64,000 bases of DNA from JBFXAF01 sp050184585 (GCA_050184585.1 JBFXAF010000002.1:434001-498000); one strand, 5' to 3'; shown: positions 1-8,857, counted from the stretch's first letter. Numbers and translations: made by a program. The notes: generated from the sequence alone by a model not told the origin.

Positions 1-472
1 GCGCCACCCGCTCCATCGCCGCGCTCTGGCCCAGCATGGCCTTGAACCCGCCGACGGCCGGAGCACGCGACGGCGCCGAGCGCGCCGACGTCTCCATCGC
101 ATGCACCTTGAGCGCGTTCGACAAGGCGGTCTGAAGCTTGTCCGGCGAGGCCGGCTTCACCAGAAAGTCGAAGGCGCCGGCGCGCATGGCCGAGACCACC
201 GTCTCGATGCCGCCGCTCGCCGTCTGGACGATGACCGGGAGCCGAATGCCACGCTCCCGCATCGCGCCGAGAACGCCGGCGCCGTCCAGTCCGGGCATCG
301 CGAGGTCGAGGATGACGGCGCTGACGCCACCGGCATCCGGCCCTTCCAGCAGCCGCAGGGCGTCTTCGCCATTGTCGGCGGACAGCGCCTCGTGGCCGGC
401 GCGCGCCAGGGCCGCCGAAACGAGCCGGCGCTGAACGGGATCGTCGTCAACGACGAGTATGGATACCGGCAT
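1..472 (-). CDS. sigma-54-type response regulator (partial, C-terminus outside window)
   Basis: The N-terminal 157 codons encode a CheY-like receiver domain. The acidic pocket is in the run VVDDDP at residues 7-12, the phosphoacceptor is Asp56 (in VILDLAMPG), and the conserved Thr84 and Lys107 (FDFLVKP) are present. The stretch AMLGQSAAMERV just before the window edge looks like the start of an AAA+ sigma-54 interaction domain, so an NtrC-like activator is the best reading; the ATPase and HTH domains lie outside the window. The cognate kinase is not visible. The start ATG has no strong ribosome binding site. The gene is divergent from pepF, with a 138-bp gap in which I see no clear signal. 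Confidence 0.8.
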   Translation of the reverse strand, partial: MPVSILVVDDDPVQRRLVSAALARAGHEALSADNGEDALRLLEGPDAGGVSAVILDLAMPGLDGAGVLGAMRERGIRLPVIVQTASGGIETVVSAMRAGAFDFLVKPASPDKLQTALSNALKVHAMETSARSAPSRAPAVGGFKAMLGQSAAMERVA

Positions 473-610
473 GGTCGGCGCTGATTGCCTGCTGTTGATT
501 GGCTGTTGGTCGTTCGCTGGATCATCTTGGCACATCGGACTAAATAAGCTTTCAAGAAAGCCGGTGAACGAACCCTTTCGTCACCCGACGCGCCAACCGG
601 AACCAACGAC

Positions 611-2461
611 ATGGCTGACCAGGCTGCCTCGCCCGAGCGGGTAAACGCCGCGCTCGAGACCGCTCGCGCCGGCCGGGCCGCCGGGCTCGGCGATCTCCCC
701 GAATGGGAGCTCTCCGACCTCTACCCCGGCATGGAGTCGCCTGATCTCAATCGCGACCTCGCCAGGGTCGCGACGGAAGCGGCCGCCTTCGAAGCCGCGT
801 GGAAAGGCCGGTTGGCCGACGAGGCCGGCAAGGGACCGGGCGGACGGCTCGGCGAAGCGGTGCGCGCCTATGAGACGATCGAGGAGGTGATGGGGCGCGT
901 CGCTTCCTATGCCGGCCTGCTCTACGCCGGAGACACGTCCGATCCGATTCGCGCCAAGTTCTACGGCGACGTGCAGCAGAAGATGACGGATGCGGGCACG
1001 CACCTCCTCTTCTTTCCGCTCGAGCTCAACCTCGTCGATGATGCATTGATCGCCGCGGCTCTCGACGCCGACCCGGCCTTCGCGCACTACAAGCCCTGGG
1101 TGCTCGACCTCCGGCTCGACAAGCCTCATCAGCTCGACGATCGCATCGAGCAGCTATTCCACGAGAAGTCGGTGACCGGGCGCGGATCGTGGAACCGCCT
1201 GTTCGACGAGACGCTGACCGACCTGCGTTTCGACGTGGACGGCGAGCGCCTGACCCTCGAACCGACCCTCAACAAGCTTCAGGACGCCGATCCCGCGACG
1301 CGCCGGGTCGCTTCAGAAGCGCTTTCCTCGACCCTCGGCCAGAACCTGCGCGTGTTCACGCTGATCACCAACACGCTGGCCAAGGACAAGGAGATTTCCG
1401 ACCGCTGGCGCGGCTTCGGCGACATCGCCGATTCGAGACATCTGGCGAACCGGGTCGAGCGCAGCGTCGTCGACGCGCTCGCCGCCGCCGTGCGCGATGC
1501 CTATCCGCGCCTTTCGCATCGCTACTACGCGATGAAGGCCCGCTGGCTCGGCCTCGACGTCCTGAACCACTGGGACCGCAACGCGCCGCTGCCGGAAACG
1601 CCACAGCAGACCATCCCATGGGACGAGGCGCGCGACACGGTGCTGTCGGCCTATCATGGCTTCGCACCGGAGATGGCCGACATCGCGCGGCGCTTCTTCG
1701 ACCGCCGCTGGATCGACGCCCCGGTTCGCCCGGGCAAGGCGCCGGGCGCCTTCGCGCATCCCACCGTCCCTTCGGCGCACCCCTACGTGCTGCTCAACTA
1801 CATGGGCAAGCCGCGCGACGTGATGACGCTGGCGCACGAACTGGGGCATGGCGTGCACCAGGTGCTCGCCGGCGGGCAGGGCGCGCTGATGGCGTCGACG
1901 CCGCTGACGCTTGCCGAGACGGCCTCGGTGTTCGGCGAGATGCTGACCTTCCGCTCGCTGCTCGACCGCACCGCCGACCGGCGCGAACGCAAGGCCATGC
2001 TCGCCCAGAAGGTCGAGGACATGATCAACACGGTGGTGCGCCAGATCGCCTTCTACGAGTTCGAGCGCCGTATCCACGCCGAACGCAAGAACGGCGAACT
2101 CACCGCCGAGCGAATCGGTCAGTTCTGGAAGGAGATCCAGGGCGAGAGCCTCGGCCCGGCGATACGCCTTCGGGAGGGCTACGAAGTCTTCTGGACCTAC
2201 ATCCCCCACTTCATCCACTCGCCGTTCTATGTCTACGCCTACGCCTTCGGCGACTGCCTGGTGAACTCTCTCTATGCGGTCTACCAGAACGCCGAGCAGG
2301 GCTTCCAGGAGCGCTACTTCGACATGCTGAGGGCAGGCGGGACGAAACACCATTCCGAGCTCTTGGCGCCGTTCGGCCTCGATGCCTCCGATCCCGCCTT
2401 CTGGCAGATCGGGCTTGGCGTGATCGGCGGCATGATCGACGAACTGGAGACGCTCGAATAG
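611..2461 (+). CDS. pepF: M3 family oligoendopeptidase F
   Basis: A 616-residue zinc metallopeptidase that cleaves short peptides in the cytoplasm. The HExxH zinc motif is His409-Glu410-Leu-Gly-His413 in LAHELGHGVHQ, followed about 25 residues later by the glutamate-bearing helix TLAETASVFGEM that supplies the third ligand. There is no signal peptide. Length and the N-terminal WELSDLYPG motif fit the PepF clade of family M3. It stands alone between a divergent response regulator and pabB. The 58-bp gap to pabB is short enough that the two could be cotranscribed, although their functions are unrelated. Confidence 0.93.
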   Translation: MADQAASPERVNAALETARAGRAAGLGDLPEWELSDLYPGMESPDLNRDLARVATEAAAFEAAWKGRLADEAGKGPGGRLGEAVRAYETIEEVMGRVASYAGLLYAGDTSDPIRAKFYGDVQQKMTDAGTHLLFFPLELNLVDDALIAAALDADPAFAHYKPWVLDLRLDKPHQLDDRIEQLFHEKSVTGRGSWNRLFDETLTDLRFDVDGERLTLEPTLNKLQDADPATRRVASEALSSTLGQNLRVFTLITNTLAKDKEISDRWRGFGDIADSRHLANRVERSVVDALAAAVRDAYPRLSHRYYAMKARWLGLDVLNHWDRNAPLPETPQQTIPWDEARDTVLSAYHGFAPEMADIARRFFDRRWIDAPVRPGKAPGAFAHPTVPSAHPYVLLNYMGKPRDVMTLAHELGHGVHQVLAGGQGALMASTPLTLAETASVFGEMLTFRSLLDRTADRRERKAMLAQKVEDMINTVVRQIAFYEFERRIHAERKNGELTAERIGQFWKEIQGESLGPAIRLREGYEVFWTYIPHFIHSPFYVYAYAFGDCLVNSLYAVYQNAEQGFQERYFDMLRAGGTKHHSELLAPFGLDASDPAFWQIGLGVIGGMIDELETLE

Positions 2462-2519
2462 GCAACCGGCCGTCGGCGCTGGACGCGCGCCGGCCTCGCC
2501 ATTCGATCATCGTGCGTTG

Positions 2520-3650
2520 ATGCCAACCTCCTCGTTCGCCCTATTCCGCGACGATTTTTCCGGCGACGAACTGCTGTTCGAGCAGCCGTTGGAAGTCCTC
2601 GCGCCGCGTGACCCAGCCGAGTTCGCGCGGGCGCTGGTTCGCGCCGAGGACCTGAGGGCCGCGGGCAGGTGGCTCGCCGGCTACTGGTCCTACGAGGCAG
2701 GGTACCTGCTCGAACCTAAACTCCGGCCCCTGCTGCCCGAGGGGCGGCGGGCGCCCCTCTTCTGCCTGGGCGTCTTCGATGGTCCCTCGTACCGCGTGCT
2801 GGAGCGCGGCGCGGCGACCCCGACCAACGGTCCGCTGTTCGATCCCCGCCCCGACTGGTCCTTTCATGACTACCGGCCGCGCTTCGAGCGCCTGCACCAG
2901 CATCTGCGCGCCGGCGACTGCTATCAGGGCAATCTCACCTTTCCGATCCGCGCCGGCTGGACAGGCGATCCTCTCGCCGCCTTCAACGTCCTCGCCGCGC
3001 GCCAGCCTGTGAGGTACGGCGCGGTGGTCTCGCTGGGCGATCCCATCGTGCTCTCGCGCTCGCCGGAACTGTTCTTCGCGATCGACGCCGACGGCTGGAT
3101 CGAGACCCTCCCGATGAAAGGCACGGCGCCGCGCGGAGCGACGCCCGCCGATGATGCGCGGTTGAAAGAGGCGCTGCGCGACGACCCAAAGAACCAGGCG
3201 GAAAACCGCATGATCGTCGATCTGCTTCGCAACGACGTGTCGCTGATCAGCGAGGTCGGCACGCTCGACGTGCCGGAACTGTTCCGGGTCGAGACCTATG
3301 CCACGCTGCACACCATGGTGAGCCGCGTGCGCGCGAAACTCATGCCCGACATGACGATCGGGCGCATCTTCGCGGCGCTGTTCCCCTGCGGCTCGATCAC
3401 CGGCGCGCCGAAGATCCGCGCCATGGAGATCCTTCGCGAACTCGAGGAGACGCCGCGCGACGCCTATTGCGGCGCCGTCGGCTGGATCGAGCCGGGCGGC
3501 CGCATGAGATTCAACGTCGCGATCCGGACCATTTCGCTGTTTCCCGACGGCGAGGCCGTGTTCAATGTCGGCGGCGGCATCGTCTTCGATTCCGACGCCG
3601 CCTCGGAGTATGACGAATGCCTGCTCAAGGCACGCTTCGCATCGGCCTGA
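2520..3650 (+). CDS. pabB: aminodeoxychorismate synthase component I
   Basis: Converts chorismate plus ammonia to 4-amino-4-deoxychorismate in p-aminobenzoate/folate synthesis. The 376-residue protein is a single chorismate-utilising domain with PSELFF, the substrate-loop PMKGTAPRG, ENRMIVDLLRND and FPCGSITGAPK, all diagnostic of the PabB/TrpE fold. I chose the ATG at 2520 over the TTG directly before it. The 3' end overlaps the next gene by 34 bp, which indicates translational coupling to the lyase-like aminotransferase. No glutamine amidotransferase (PabA) is encoded nearby, so TrpG or a distant PabA must supply ammonia. Confidence 0.92.
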   Translation: MPTSSFALFRDDFSGDELLFEQPLEVLAPRDPAEFARALVRAEDLRAAGRWLAGYWSYEAGYLLEPKLRPLLPEGRRAPLFCLGVFDGPSYRVLERGAATPTNGPLFDPRPDWSFHDYRPRFERLHQHLRAGDCYQGNLTFPIRAGWTGDPLAAFNVLAARQPVRYGAVVSLGDPIVLSRSPELFFAIDADGWIETLPMKGTAPRGATPADDARLKEALRDDPKNQAENRMIVDLLRNDVSLISEVGTLDVPELFRVETYATLHTMVSRVRAKLMPDMTIGRIFAALFPCGSITGAPKIRAMEILRELEETPRDAYCGAVGWIEPGGRMRFNVAIRTISLFPDGEAVFNVGGGIVFDSDAASEYDECLLKARFASA

Positions 3651-4264
3651 TCGAGACGCTGCGCTGGGAGCCGGTGGCCGGCTTTATCCGGCTGGAGCGG
3701 CACCTGTCGCGGCTGGTGGACTCGGCGGCGGCATTGGGCCTGTCCTGCGACGTTGGCTTTGCGCGTCGGGAACTGGACGCTGCCGGGCGCGGCGACGGAC
3801 CATTGCGGGTCAGGCTGGAACTCGACGCGGATGGCCTCGTCAAAGTCGAGGCAAAGCCTTTTGCCCCGCTGCCTGCCGGAACGGTCTGGCGGCTGCGCGT
3901 CGCCACCGCGGTCCGCCTCGACAGCACGGACCCGCTGCTCCGCCACAAGACCACGCGTCGCACCGCGTACGAGACCGCGCGCGCGGAATTCCCCGCCGCC
4001 GATGCCGACGAGGTGCTGCTGCTGAACGAGCGCGGCGAGGTCTGCGAGGGCGCGATCACGACGGTGTTTGCGGATCTGGGCGACGGACAACTGGTGTCGC
4101 CGCCGCTTTCCTCCGGCCTGCTCGCCGGCGTGCTGCGCGCCGAAATGCTGGAGAGCGGACAGGCCGTCGAGCGGGTTCTGGCCCCGGCGGACCTGCGCGC
4201 CGCCCGCGCGCTCTTCGCCGGCAATTCGCTGCGCGAGCTGATTTCGGCGCGGTTGGCCGACTGA
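3617..4264 (+). CDS. class IV aminotransferase, probable 4-amino-4-deoxychorismate lyase
   Basis: A 215-residue fold-type IV PLP enzyme. The probable PLP lysine is in LRHKTTRRTAYE and the family signature is NERGEVCEGAITTVF, with a C-terminal GLLAGVLR loop. Position, overlapping pabB by 34 bp, supports the lyase that releases pyruvate from aminodeoxychorismate to give p-aminobenzoate. It is shorter than typical PabC (about 270 residues), matching the compact version that follows pabB in rhizobia. A branched-chain or D-amino acid transaminase is the alternative but fits the context less well. Confidence 0.82.
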   Translation: MPAQGTLRIGLIETLRWEPVAGFIRLERHLSRLVDSAAALGLSCDVGFARRELDAAGRGDGPLRVRLELDADGLVKVEAKPFAPLPAGTVWRLRVATAVRLDSTDPLLRHKTTRRTAYETARAEFPAADADEVLLLNERGEVCEGAITTVFADLGDGQLVSPPLSSGLLAGVLRAEMLESGQAVERVLAPADLRAARALFAGNSLRELISARLAD

Positions 4265-4308
4265 CCGCCGCGTTGCTATGGCTGAACCAGCACCGCCGCC
4301 AGAGATCG

Positions 4309-5223
4309 ATGTCCACGATGCTCCCCGCCCACACGCCCTATGACGGCTCCTCGCGGCTGTTCACGATCGGCCTGAAGCCGCTGGATCTCGCGCATTGGCT
4401 GGAAGTCGACCGCCACTACGCCGTCTATCTCGAGGAGAAGCGGCGGCTGCTCGGCGAGCGACAGGCCGACGTCTTCGTCGAGGAACCCGGAACCCACGAA
4501 TCCCAGCGCGAGGTGCTGGCCCTGATCGGCGACCATCTCATGCGACGCGCCGACCTCTTTTCCTCCAAGGCATCGCGGCAGCTCTTCGAGTCGGTCATGG
4601 TCGAAGCCTCGGGCGGCTCGAACCCGCCCCTGCTCGCCGCTGCCCTGCTCGTCCAGGAAGATCTCGTGCTCATGCGGCGCGGCAATGATGGCTGGCGGCT
4701 CGCCGCCGCCTCGCTCTCCTTCCCGTCCTCCTGGACGCTGACGGAAAAATTCGGCAGGCCGCTGCAGGACATCCACGCGCCTGTCCCCGGCTTCGGCCGG
4801 GGCACGCGGACAGCCGACCTGATCCAGCGCATCTTCGACAACATGAAGGCCGACCAGCCGGTCGAACGCATGAACTGGTCGCTGCAGGCCGACACGGATC
4901 TCTACAAGCCGTTCTCGAACCTTCAGCGCGACGAGCGGGCAGTCGCCCGCCTGCCGCGCTTTCCCGACGCCGACCCAGCCACGGTCTTCCTGCGGGTCGA
5001 GCGGCAGACGCTGCGCAAGCTGCCGGTGTCGGGCGACATCCTCTTCACCATCCGCATCTTCGTCGACCCGTTGGAAGTCCTGCGCTCCCATCCCGACAGG
5101 GCCGCCATCGCCGCGTCCTTCGCAGGGCAACTCGGCGCGCTCGACGAGGCCCAACTCGACTACAAGGGCTTGACCGCCGACCGCGACCGTCTGGTCGCGG
5201 TCCTGCGCGCCATGGCAGCCTAG
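4309..5223 (+). CDS. DUF3445 family protein (heme-dependent oxidative N-demethylase-like)
   Basis: A 304-residue cytoplasmic protein recognised as DUF3445 from its order of motifs: the early VDRHYAVYLEEKRRLL, then LLVQEDLVLM, SFPSSWTLTEKFGRPL, IHAPVPGF and the C-terminal RQTLRKLP with SGDILFTIRIF. Members of this family have been described as PAS-like, heme-dependent oxidative N-demethylases; that function is family knowledge and is not proved here. The open frame extends further upstream, but the residues before MSTML lie in a shadow of the aminotransferase gene, so the start is ATG 4309 (or ATG 4318). It follows the aminotransferase by 44 bp and converges with the next gene, their ends overlapping by 4 bp. 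Confidence 0.75.
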   Translation: MSTMLPAHTPYDGSSRLFTIGLKPLDLAHWLEVDRHYAVYLEEKRRLLGERQADVFVEEPGTHESQREVLALIGDHLMRRADLFSSKASRQLFESVMVEASGGSNPPLLAAALLVQEDLVLMRRGNDGWRLAAASLSFPSSWTLTEKFGRPLQDIHAPVPGFGRGTRTADLIQRIFDNMKADQPVERMNWSLQADTDLYKPFSNLQRDERAVARLPRFPDADPATVFLRVERQTLRKLPVSGDILFTIRIFVDPLEVLRSHPDRAAIAASFAGQLGALDEAQLDYKGLTADRDRLVAVLRAMAA

Positions 5224-5663
5224 ACCGCCAGAAGCCCAAGGATCAGAATCGCCGACATCAGCGTGAAGGCGGTGACGTTGACGTCCCATTTCCAGCCGGC
5301 GGGCATGAGCGGCGCCTGGAACGGAGGATAGCCGTTCTCGTCGTAGAGCACCCCGCCATAGACCGGCCGGGAGACCAACGCGGCAAAGAAGCCGATGTAC
5401 ATCGCCGCGCCAAGCGCCCCGGCAAGATAGAGGCGCTCGGTCGCCAGCGGGCCCGCGATCCAGATCAACCCGAGCGCGATCAGCCCGACCCCCGCATAGC
5501 TCAACACCTGCCACACCACGTGGAAACGCGCATGCGGCGTCCACAGCGGGTTGGTTGCGTGCGTCGCGTTGAAGTCGGCCTTGATGGTGACCAGCCCGTA
5601 GCCGAGCGTCGCCACCGTCAGAAGGATGCGGGCAAGCAAGTGGCTGTCAAAGGCGAATTCCAT
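5220..5663 (-). CDS. small four-helix integral membrane protein (DUF6640-like)
   Basis: 147 residues with four predicted transmembrane helices, at about residues 8-26, 50-70, 78-97 and 127-146. A polar loop after helix 1 holds ADFNATHATNPLW and a second holds YDENGYPPFQAP. It resembles proteins I remember as DUF6640, whose function is unknown to me. It lies 57 bp downstream of the MoaF-like gene on the same strand and probably forms a two-gene unit with it, under control of the divergent LacI regulator. A GGAGGGG sequence sits about 9 bases before the ATG. Confidence 0.65.
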   Translation of the reverse strand: MEFAFDSHLLARILLTVATLGYGLVTIKADFNATHATNPLWTPHARFHVVWQVLSYAGVGLIALGLIWIAGPLATERLYLAGALGAAMYIGFFAALVSRPVYGGVLYDENGYPPFQAPLMPAGWKWDVNVTAFTLMSAILILGLLAV

Positions 5664-5720
5664 GGCACGTCCCCTCCTTGAAGCTGGCAGCCGCCCCTCG
5701 GCGGCCCCGGCGAATCCCGG

Positions 5721-6044
5721 TCAGACCGTCAGAACCGGCCGGATCTCGCCCTCGCCCCTGAACAACTGACCGTCGGCGAGGCGCGCGACATTGTGGACGA
5801 CTGCGTTTGCGTGGTCCTGGAGCTGCACGACGAAGTTGCCGTTCCTCTCCGTCCAGCTCACCAGAACCACGTCCGGCGACAGCCTGGTGACGCCGATGTC
5901 GACAACCTCGTCGATTTCCATTTCGCCGATCGTCGCCTGGACCCGCAATTCATTGTCCGATCGGTAGGTGAGCCGGGGCACGAAGGCTCCGAACACGCAA
6001 TCGAACGGTTTTCCGACAAGTGAAACCGGAACGGCACTCTGCAT
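5721..6044 (-). CDS. small MoaF-like / calycin-type protein
   Basis: 107 residues, no signal peptide, mostly predicted beta strand: LRVQATIG, EIDEVVDIGVTRLSPDVVLVSWTE, FVVQLQDH, AVVHNVAR. The pattern recalls the MoaF-related/lipocalin-like small domain that precedes or binds small ligands; this is a fold-level guess. A strong GGAGGAGG lies 6 bases before the ATG. The promoter side carries two perfect palindromes, so the gene is probably the direct target of the LacI protein encoded divergently. Function unknown; it may bind the same small molecule as the regulator. Confidence 0.6.
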   Translation of the reverse strand: MQSAVPVSLVGKPFDCVFGAFVPRLTYRSDNELRVQATIGEMEIDEVVDIGVTRLSPDVVLVSWTERNGNFVVQLQDHANAVVHNVARLADGQLFRGEGEIRPVLTV

Positions 6045-6068
6045 GATTTCCTCCTCCTGGTCAGCGCG

Positions 6069-6086
6069 GATTGGAGCGCTCCAATC
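6069..6086. promoter_or_regulatory. LacI-family operator 1 (perfect 18-bp palindrome)
   Basis: GATTGGAGCGCTCCAATC is its own reverse complement, with the central CG and AGCGCT core typical of LacI/GalR operators. It lies 25 bp before the start of the MoaF-like gene, where a bound repressor would block that promoter. It shares a 14-bp core (TTGGAGCGCTCCAA) with operator 2, whose centre is 55 bp away. Confidence 0.85.
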
Positions 6087-6124
6087 ATTAAATCCACGCT
6101 CACCGCCTCTGTGTCAACAATTTT

Positions 6125-6140
6125 CTTGGAGCGCTCCAAG
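6125..6140. promoter_or_regulatory. LacI-family operator 2 (perfect 16-bp palindrome)
   Basis: CTTGGAGCGCTCCAAG is a perfect palindrome sharing its 14-bp core with operator 1. It ends 33 bp before the lacI-like start codon, so it is well placed for autorepression. The 55-bp centre spacing, about five helical turns, would put both sites on the same DNA face and allow looping by a tetramer or cooperative dimers. Confidence 0.85.
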
Positions 6141-6173
6141 AATTGTCCTATCTGCATCTGGAAAGGAAACGCC

Positions 6174-7211
6174 ATGCCTACACTCGCCGACGTCGGCAGG
6201 GCTGCCGGGGTATCCCGCGGCACCGTGTCGAACGTCTTCAACCGCCCGGAGCTGGTGCGGCCCGAAGTGCGGGAGCGTGTGCTCGCCGTGGCGCGCGAGC
6301 TGGGCTATGGAGGGCCGGACCCGAAGGGCAGGCTGCTGCAGGGCGGCAAGTTCAACGCGATCGGATTCATGCCTCCCGGCGCCTACGCCATTGCAGAGGT
6401 GGTCCGAAGCCCTTACGGCCGCGAACTCGTGCTCGGGGCCGCCAGAGCCTGCGACGAGGCTGGCTCAGCGCTCTCTCTGGTCAACGGCGACGACGACCGC
6501 CGCATGCAGAGCATCCGCGAAGCCCTGGTGGACGGATTCATTCTCGGCCACACGGCCGACATCGAGGTGATCCGCTCGGTCCAGCACCGTCGCCTGCCCT
6601 TCGTCATCCTCGAAAGCGATCAGGGTCCCGAGATCAATTCGATCCGCATCGACGGTAGGCGGGGCGCCGTCGAGGCGGCGCGCCATCTCACCGGTCTGGG
6701 TCACAAGGCCTTCGTCATCCTGTCCATCCGGCGTACGCCCGGTCCGCCGATCGTGCACCCGCCGGGGCCGGGGCGCGACATCGCCAGCGGCTTTCCGCTG
6801 GACCGGGAAAGGCTGGACGGATTTCGTCAGGGTCTGGCCGAGGGCGGCCTGTCGCTCGACGACATGCCGATCGTCGAAACCACGCCGGGCGATCCGAGCG
6901 CGGGCGCGACCGTCTTCGATCGCATGCCCGCGGCGACTGCCATCCTGACGATGTCGGACTGGCAGGCAATCACCGTTCTGGAAGAAGCCCGCGCCCGCGG
7001 CATCGATGTGCCGGGTCAGGTTTCGGTCATCGGCTTCGACGGCACGTCGGAAGCCGCGCGCGCCGTTCCTCCCCTCACCACGATCGCGCATGACATCGTC
7101 GGGAAGGGTAGGCTCGCGGCCGAGATCATCCTCGAGAACGCCCCACCGCGACAGGTCGTGATGCCGATCGAGCTGATCGTGCGTGGGTCGACCGCTCCGT
7201 CACGCGTTTGA
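6174..7211 (+). CDS. LacI family transcriptional regulator
   Basis: 345 residues. The N-terminal LacI helix-turn-helix is TLADVGRAAGVSRGTVSNVF, followed by the hinge region, and residues about 58-340 form a periplasmic-binding-protein-like effector domain (IGFMPPGAY, GFILGHTAD, VSVIGFDGTSEA). An open frame continues 63 bases upstream, but family alignment places the start at ATG 6174 (MPTLADVG), with GGAAAGG 8 bases before it. The effector is unknown. It is divergent from the MoaF-like/membrane gene pair and the shared intergenic region holds two matching operators, so local control plus autoregulation is the simple inference. Confidence 0.9.
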   Translation: MPTLADVGRAAGVSRGTVSNVFNRPELVRPEVRERVLAVARELGYGGPDPKGRLLQGGKFNAIGFMPPGAYAIAEVVRSPYGRELVLGAARACDEAGSALSLVNGDDDRRMQSIREALVDGFILGHTADIEVIRSVQHRRLPFVILESDQGPEINSIRIDGRRGAVEAARHLTGLGHKAFVILSIRRTPGPPIVHPPGPGRDIASGFPLDRERLDGFRQGLAEGGLSLDDMPIVETTPGDPSAGATVFDRMPAATAILTMSDWQAITVLEEARARGIDVPGQVSVIGFDGTSEAARAVPPLTTIAHDIVGKGRLAAEIILENAPPRQVVMPIELIVRGSTAPSRV

Positions 7212-7240
7212 CGGATTCGCCATTCAGTTCACGATGGCGG

Positions 7241-7287
7241 CATAAACGCTTCCGGCGCATTTCGCTTTATTGTGACAGGCGTTTATG
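7241..7287. promoter_or_regulatory. 9-bp inverted repeat upstream of homospermidine synthase
   Basis: CATAAACGC (7241-7249) and GCGTTTATG (7279-7287) are exact inverted copies with a 29-bp spacer, about 40 bp before the hss start. The arms are too far apart for a short hairpin but could be two half-sites of a regulator, or bracket the promoter. Identity of any binding protein is unknown. Confidence 0.4.
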
Positions 7288-7327
7288 GTTCTAGAGCCAC
7301 CGCCCGGCGCAACAGAGGGAGCGTGAC

Positions 7328-8773
7328 ATGGCGAACAGGGACTGGCCGGTCTACGGCGAAATCACCGGCCCGATCGTGATGATCGGCTTCGGCTCCATCG
7401 GCCGCGGAACGCTGCCGCTGATCGAGCGCCATTTCAAGTTCGACCGTTCCCGCATGACGGTGATCGACCCCCGCGACACGGACCGCAGGCTGCTCGACGA
7501 GCGGGGCATCGCCTACCTCCAGGAGGCGGTGACGAAGAAGAACTACAAGAGGCTGCTCACGCCCCTGCTCACCAAGGGCGAAGGCCGCGGCTTCTGCGTC
7601 AACCTCTCCGTCGACACCTCGTCGCTCGAGATCATGAAGCTGTGCCGCAAGCTCGGTGTGCTCTACATCGACACCGTCGTCGAACCCTGGCTTGGGTTCT
7701 ACTTCGACGACAAGGCCGACAACGCCAGCCGCACCAACTACGCGCTGCGCGAAACGGTACGCGAGGAAAAGGAGAAGAACCCCGGCGGCGCCACCGCGAT
7801 TTCGTGCTGCGGCGCAAATCCCGGCATGGTCTCGTGGTTGGTCAAGCAGGCGCTGGTCAATCTGGCCGGCGACCTTGGCCTCGACGCCAAGGTACCGGAG
7901 CAGGGTGACCGCGAGGCTTGGGCGAAGCTCATGAAGAAGGCGGGCGTCAAGGGAGTCCATATCGCCGAACGCGACACCCAGCGCACGAGGAACCCCAAGC
8001 CGCTCGACGTCTTCTGGAACACCTGGTCGGTGGAGGGCTTCGTCTCGGAGGGCCTTCAACCGGCGGAGCTGGGCTGGGGCACCCACGAGAAATGGATGCC
8101 GAAGAACGGCAGGAAGCAGAAGAAGGGCTCCAGGGCCGCGATCTACCTGGAGCAGCCAGGCGCCAACACCCGCGTACGAAGCTGGTGTCCGACGCCCGGC
8201 CCGCAATACGGGTTCCTCGTGACCCACAATGAGTCGATCTCGATCGCCGACTATTTCACGGTGCGCTCCAGGAAGGGAAAGGCGACATACAGGCCGACCT
8301 GTCACTACGCCTATCACCCCTGCAACGACGCGGTTCTGTCGCTGCACGAGATGTTCGGTCGCGCCGGCAAGGCGCAGGCCGTGCATCATGTGCTCGACGA
8401 GCACGAACTGGTCGACGGCGTGGACGAGCTCGGGGTGCTGCTCTATGGCCACGACAAGAACGCCTACTGGTACGGCTCCCAGCTTTCGCTCGCCGAGGCG
8501 AGAGAACTTGCACCCTATCAGAATGCAACCGGCCTCCAGGTCACCTCGGCGGTGCTGGCAGGGATGGTCTGGGCGGTCGAGAACCCGGATGCCGGCATCG
8601 TGGAGGCCGACGAGATGGACTTCCGTCGCTGCCTCGAGGTCCAGCTTCCCTATCTCGGTCCGGTCAACGGCTACTACACCGACTGGACGCCGCTCGACGG
8701 TCGCCCCGGCCTGTTTGCCGAGGATCTGGACGAGGACGATCCGTGGCAGTTCCGCAACATTCTTGTGCGCTGA
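7328..8773 (+). CDS. hss: homospermidine synthase
   Basis: NAD-dependent enzyme that makes sym-homospermidine from two putrescines (or putrescine plus spermidine), the main polyamine of many rhizobia. The 481-residue length is normal. It has an N-terminal Rossmann fingerprint (MIGFGSIGRGTLP, residues about 17-29), then DTVVEPWLGFY, CCGANPGMVSWLVK, and the C-terminal LPYLGPVNGYYTDWTPL. GGGAGCG lies 5 bases before the ATG. The gene is monocistronic by layout: the LacI gene ends 116 bp upstream and omp10 starts 84 bp downstream. Confidence 0.95.
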   Translation: MANRDWPVYGEITGPIVMIGFGSIGRGTLPLIERHFKFDRSRMTVIDPRDTDRRLLDERGIAYLQEAVTKKNYKRLLTPLLTKGEGRGFCVNLSVDTSSLEIMKLCRKLGVLYIDTVVEPWLGFYFDDKADNASRTNYALRETVREEKEKNPGGATAISCCGANPGMVSWLVKQALVNLAGDLGLDAKVPEQGDREAWAKLMKKAGVKGVHIAERDTQRTRNPKPLDVFWNTWSVEGFVSEGLQPAELGWGTHEKWMPKNGRKQKKGSRAAIYLEQPGANTRVRSWCPTPGPQYGFLVTHNESISIADYFTVRSRKGKATYRPTCHYAYHPCNDAVLSLHEMFGRAGKAQAVHHVLDEHELVDGVDELGVLLYGHDKNAYWYGSQLSLAEARELAPYQNATGLQVTSAVLAGMVWAVENPDAGIVEADEMDFRRCLEVQLPYLGPVNGYYTDWTPLDGRPGLFAEDLDEDDPWQFRNILVR

Positions 8774-8857
8774 CCGGGGGTTGGACCGGGTGCGAGCCTT
8801 GCTTTCGCCCGGTTCTCGCGCTTAGGAACGAGGTCACCTGGAGAGGGGGCCCTGACC

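Noticed and set aside
6111..6173. Longer N-terminus for the LacI regulator at 6174
   Set aside because: The extra 21 codons lie over operator 2 and precede the conserved HTH start.
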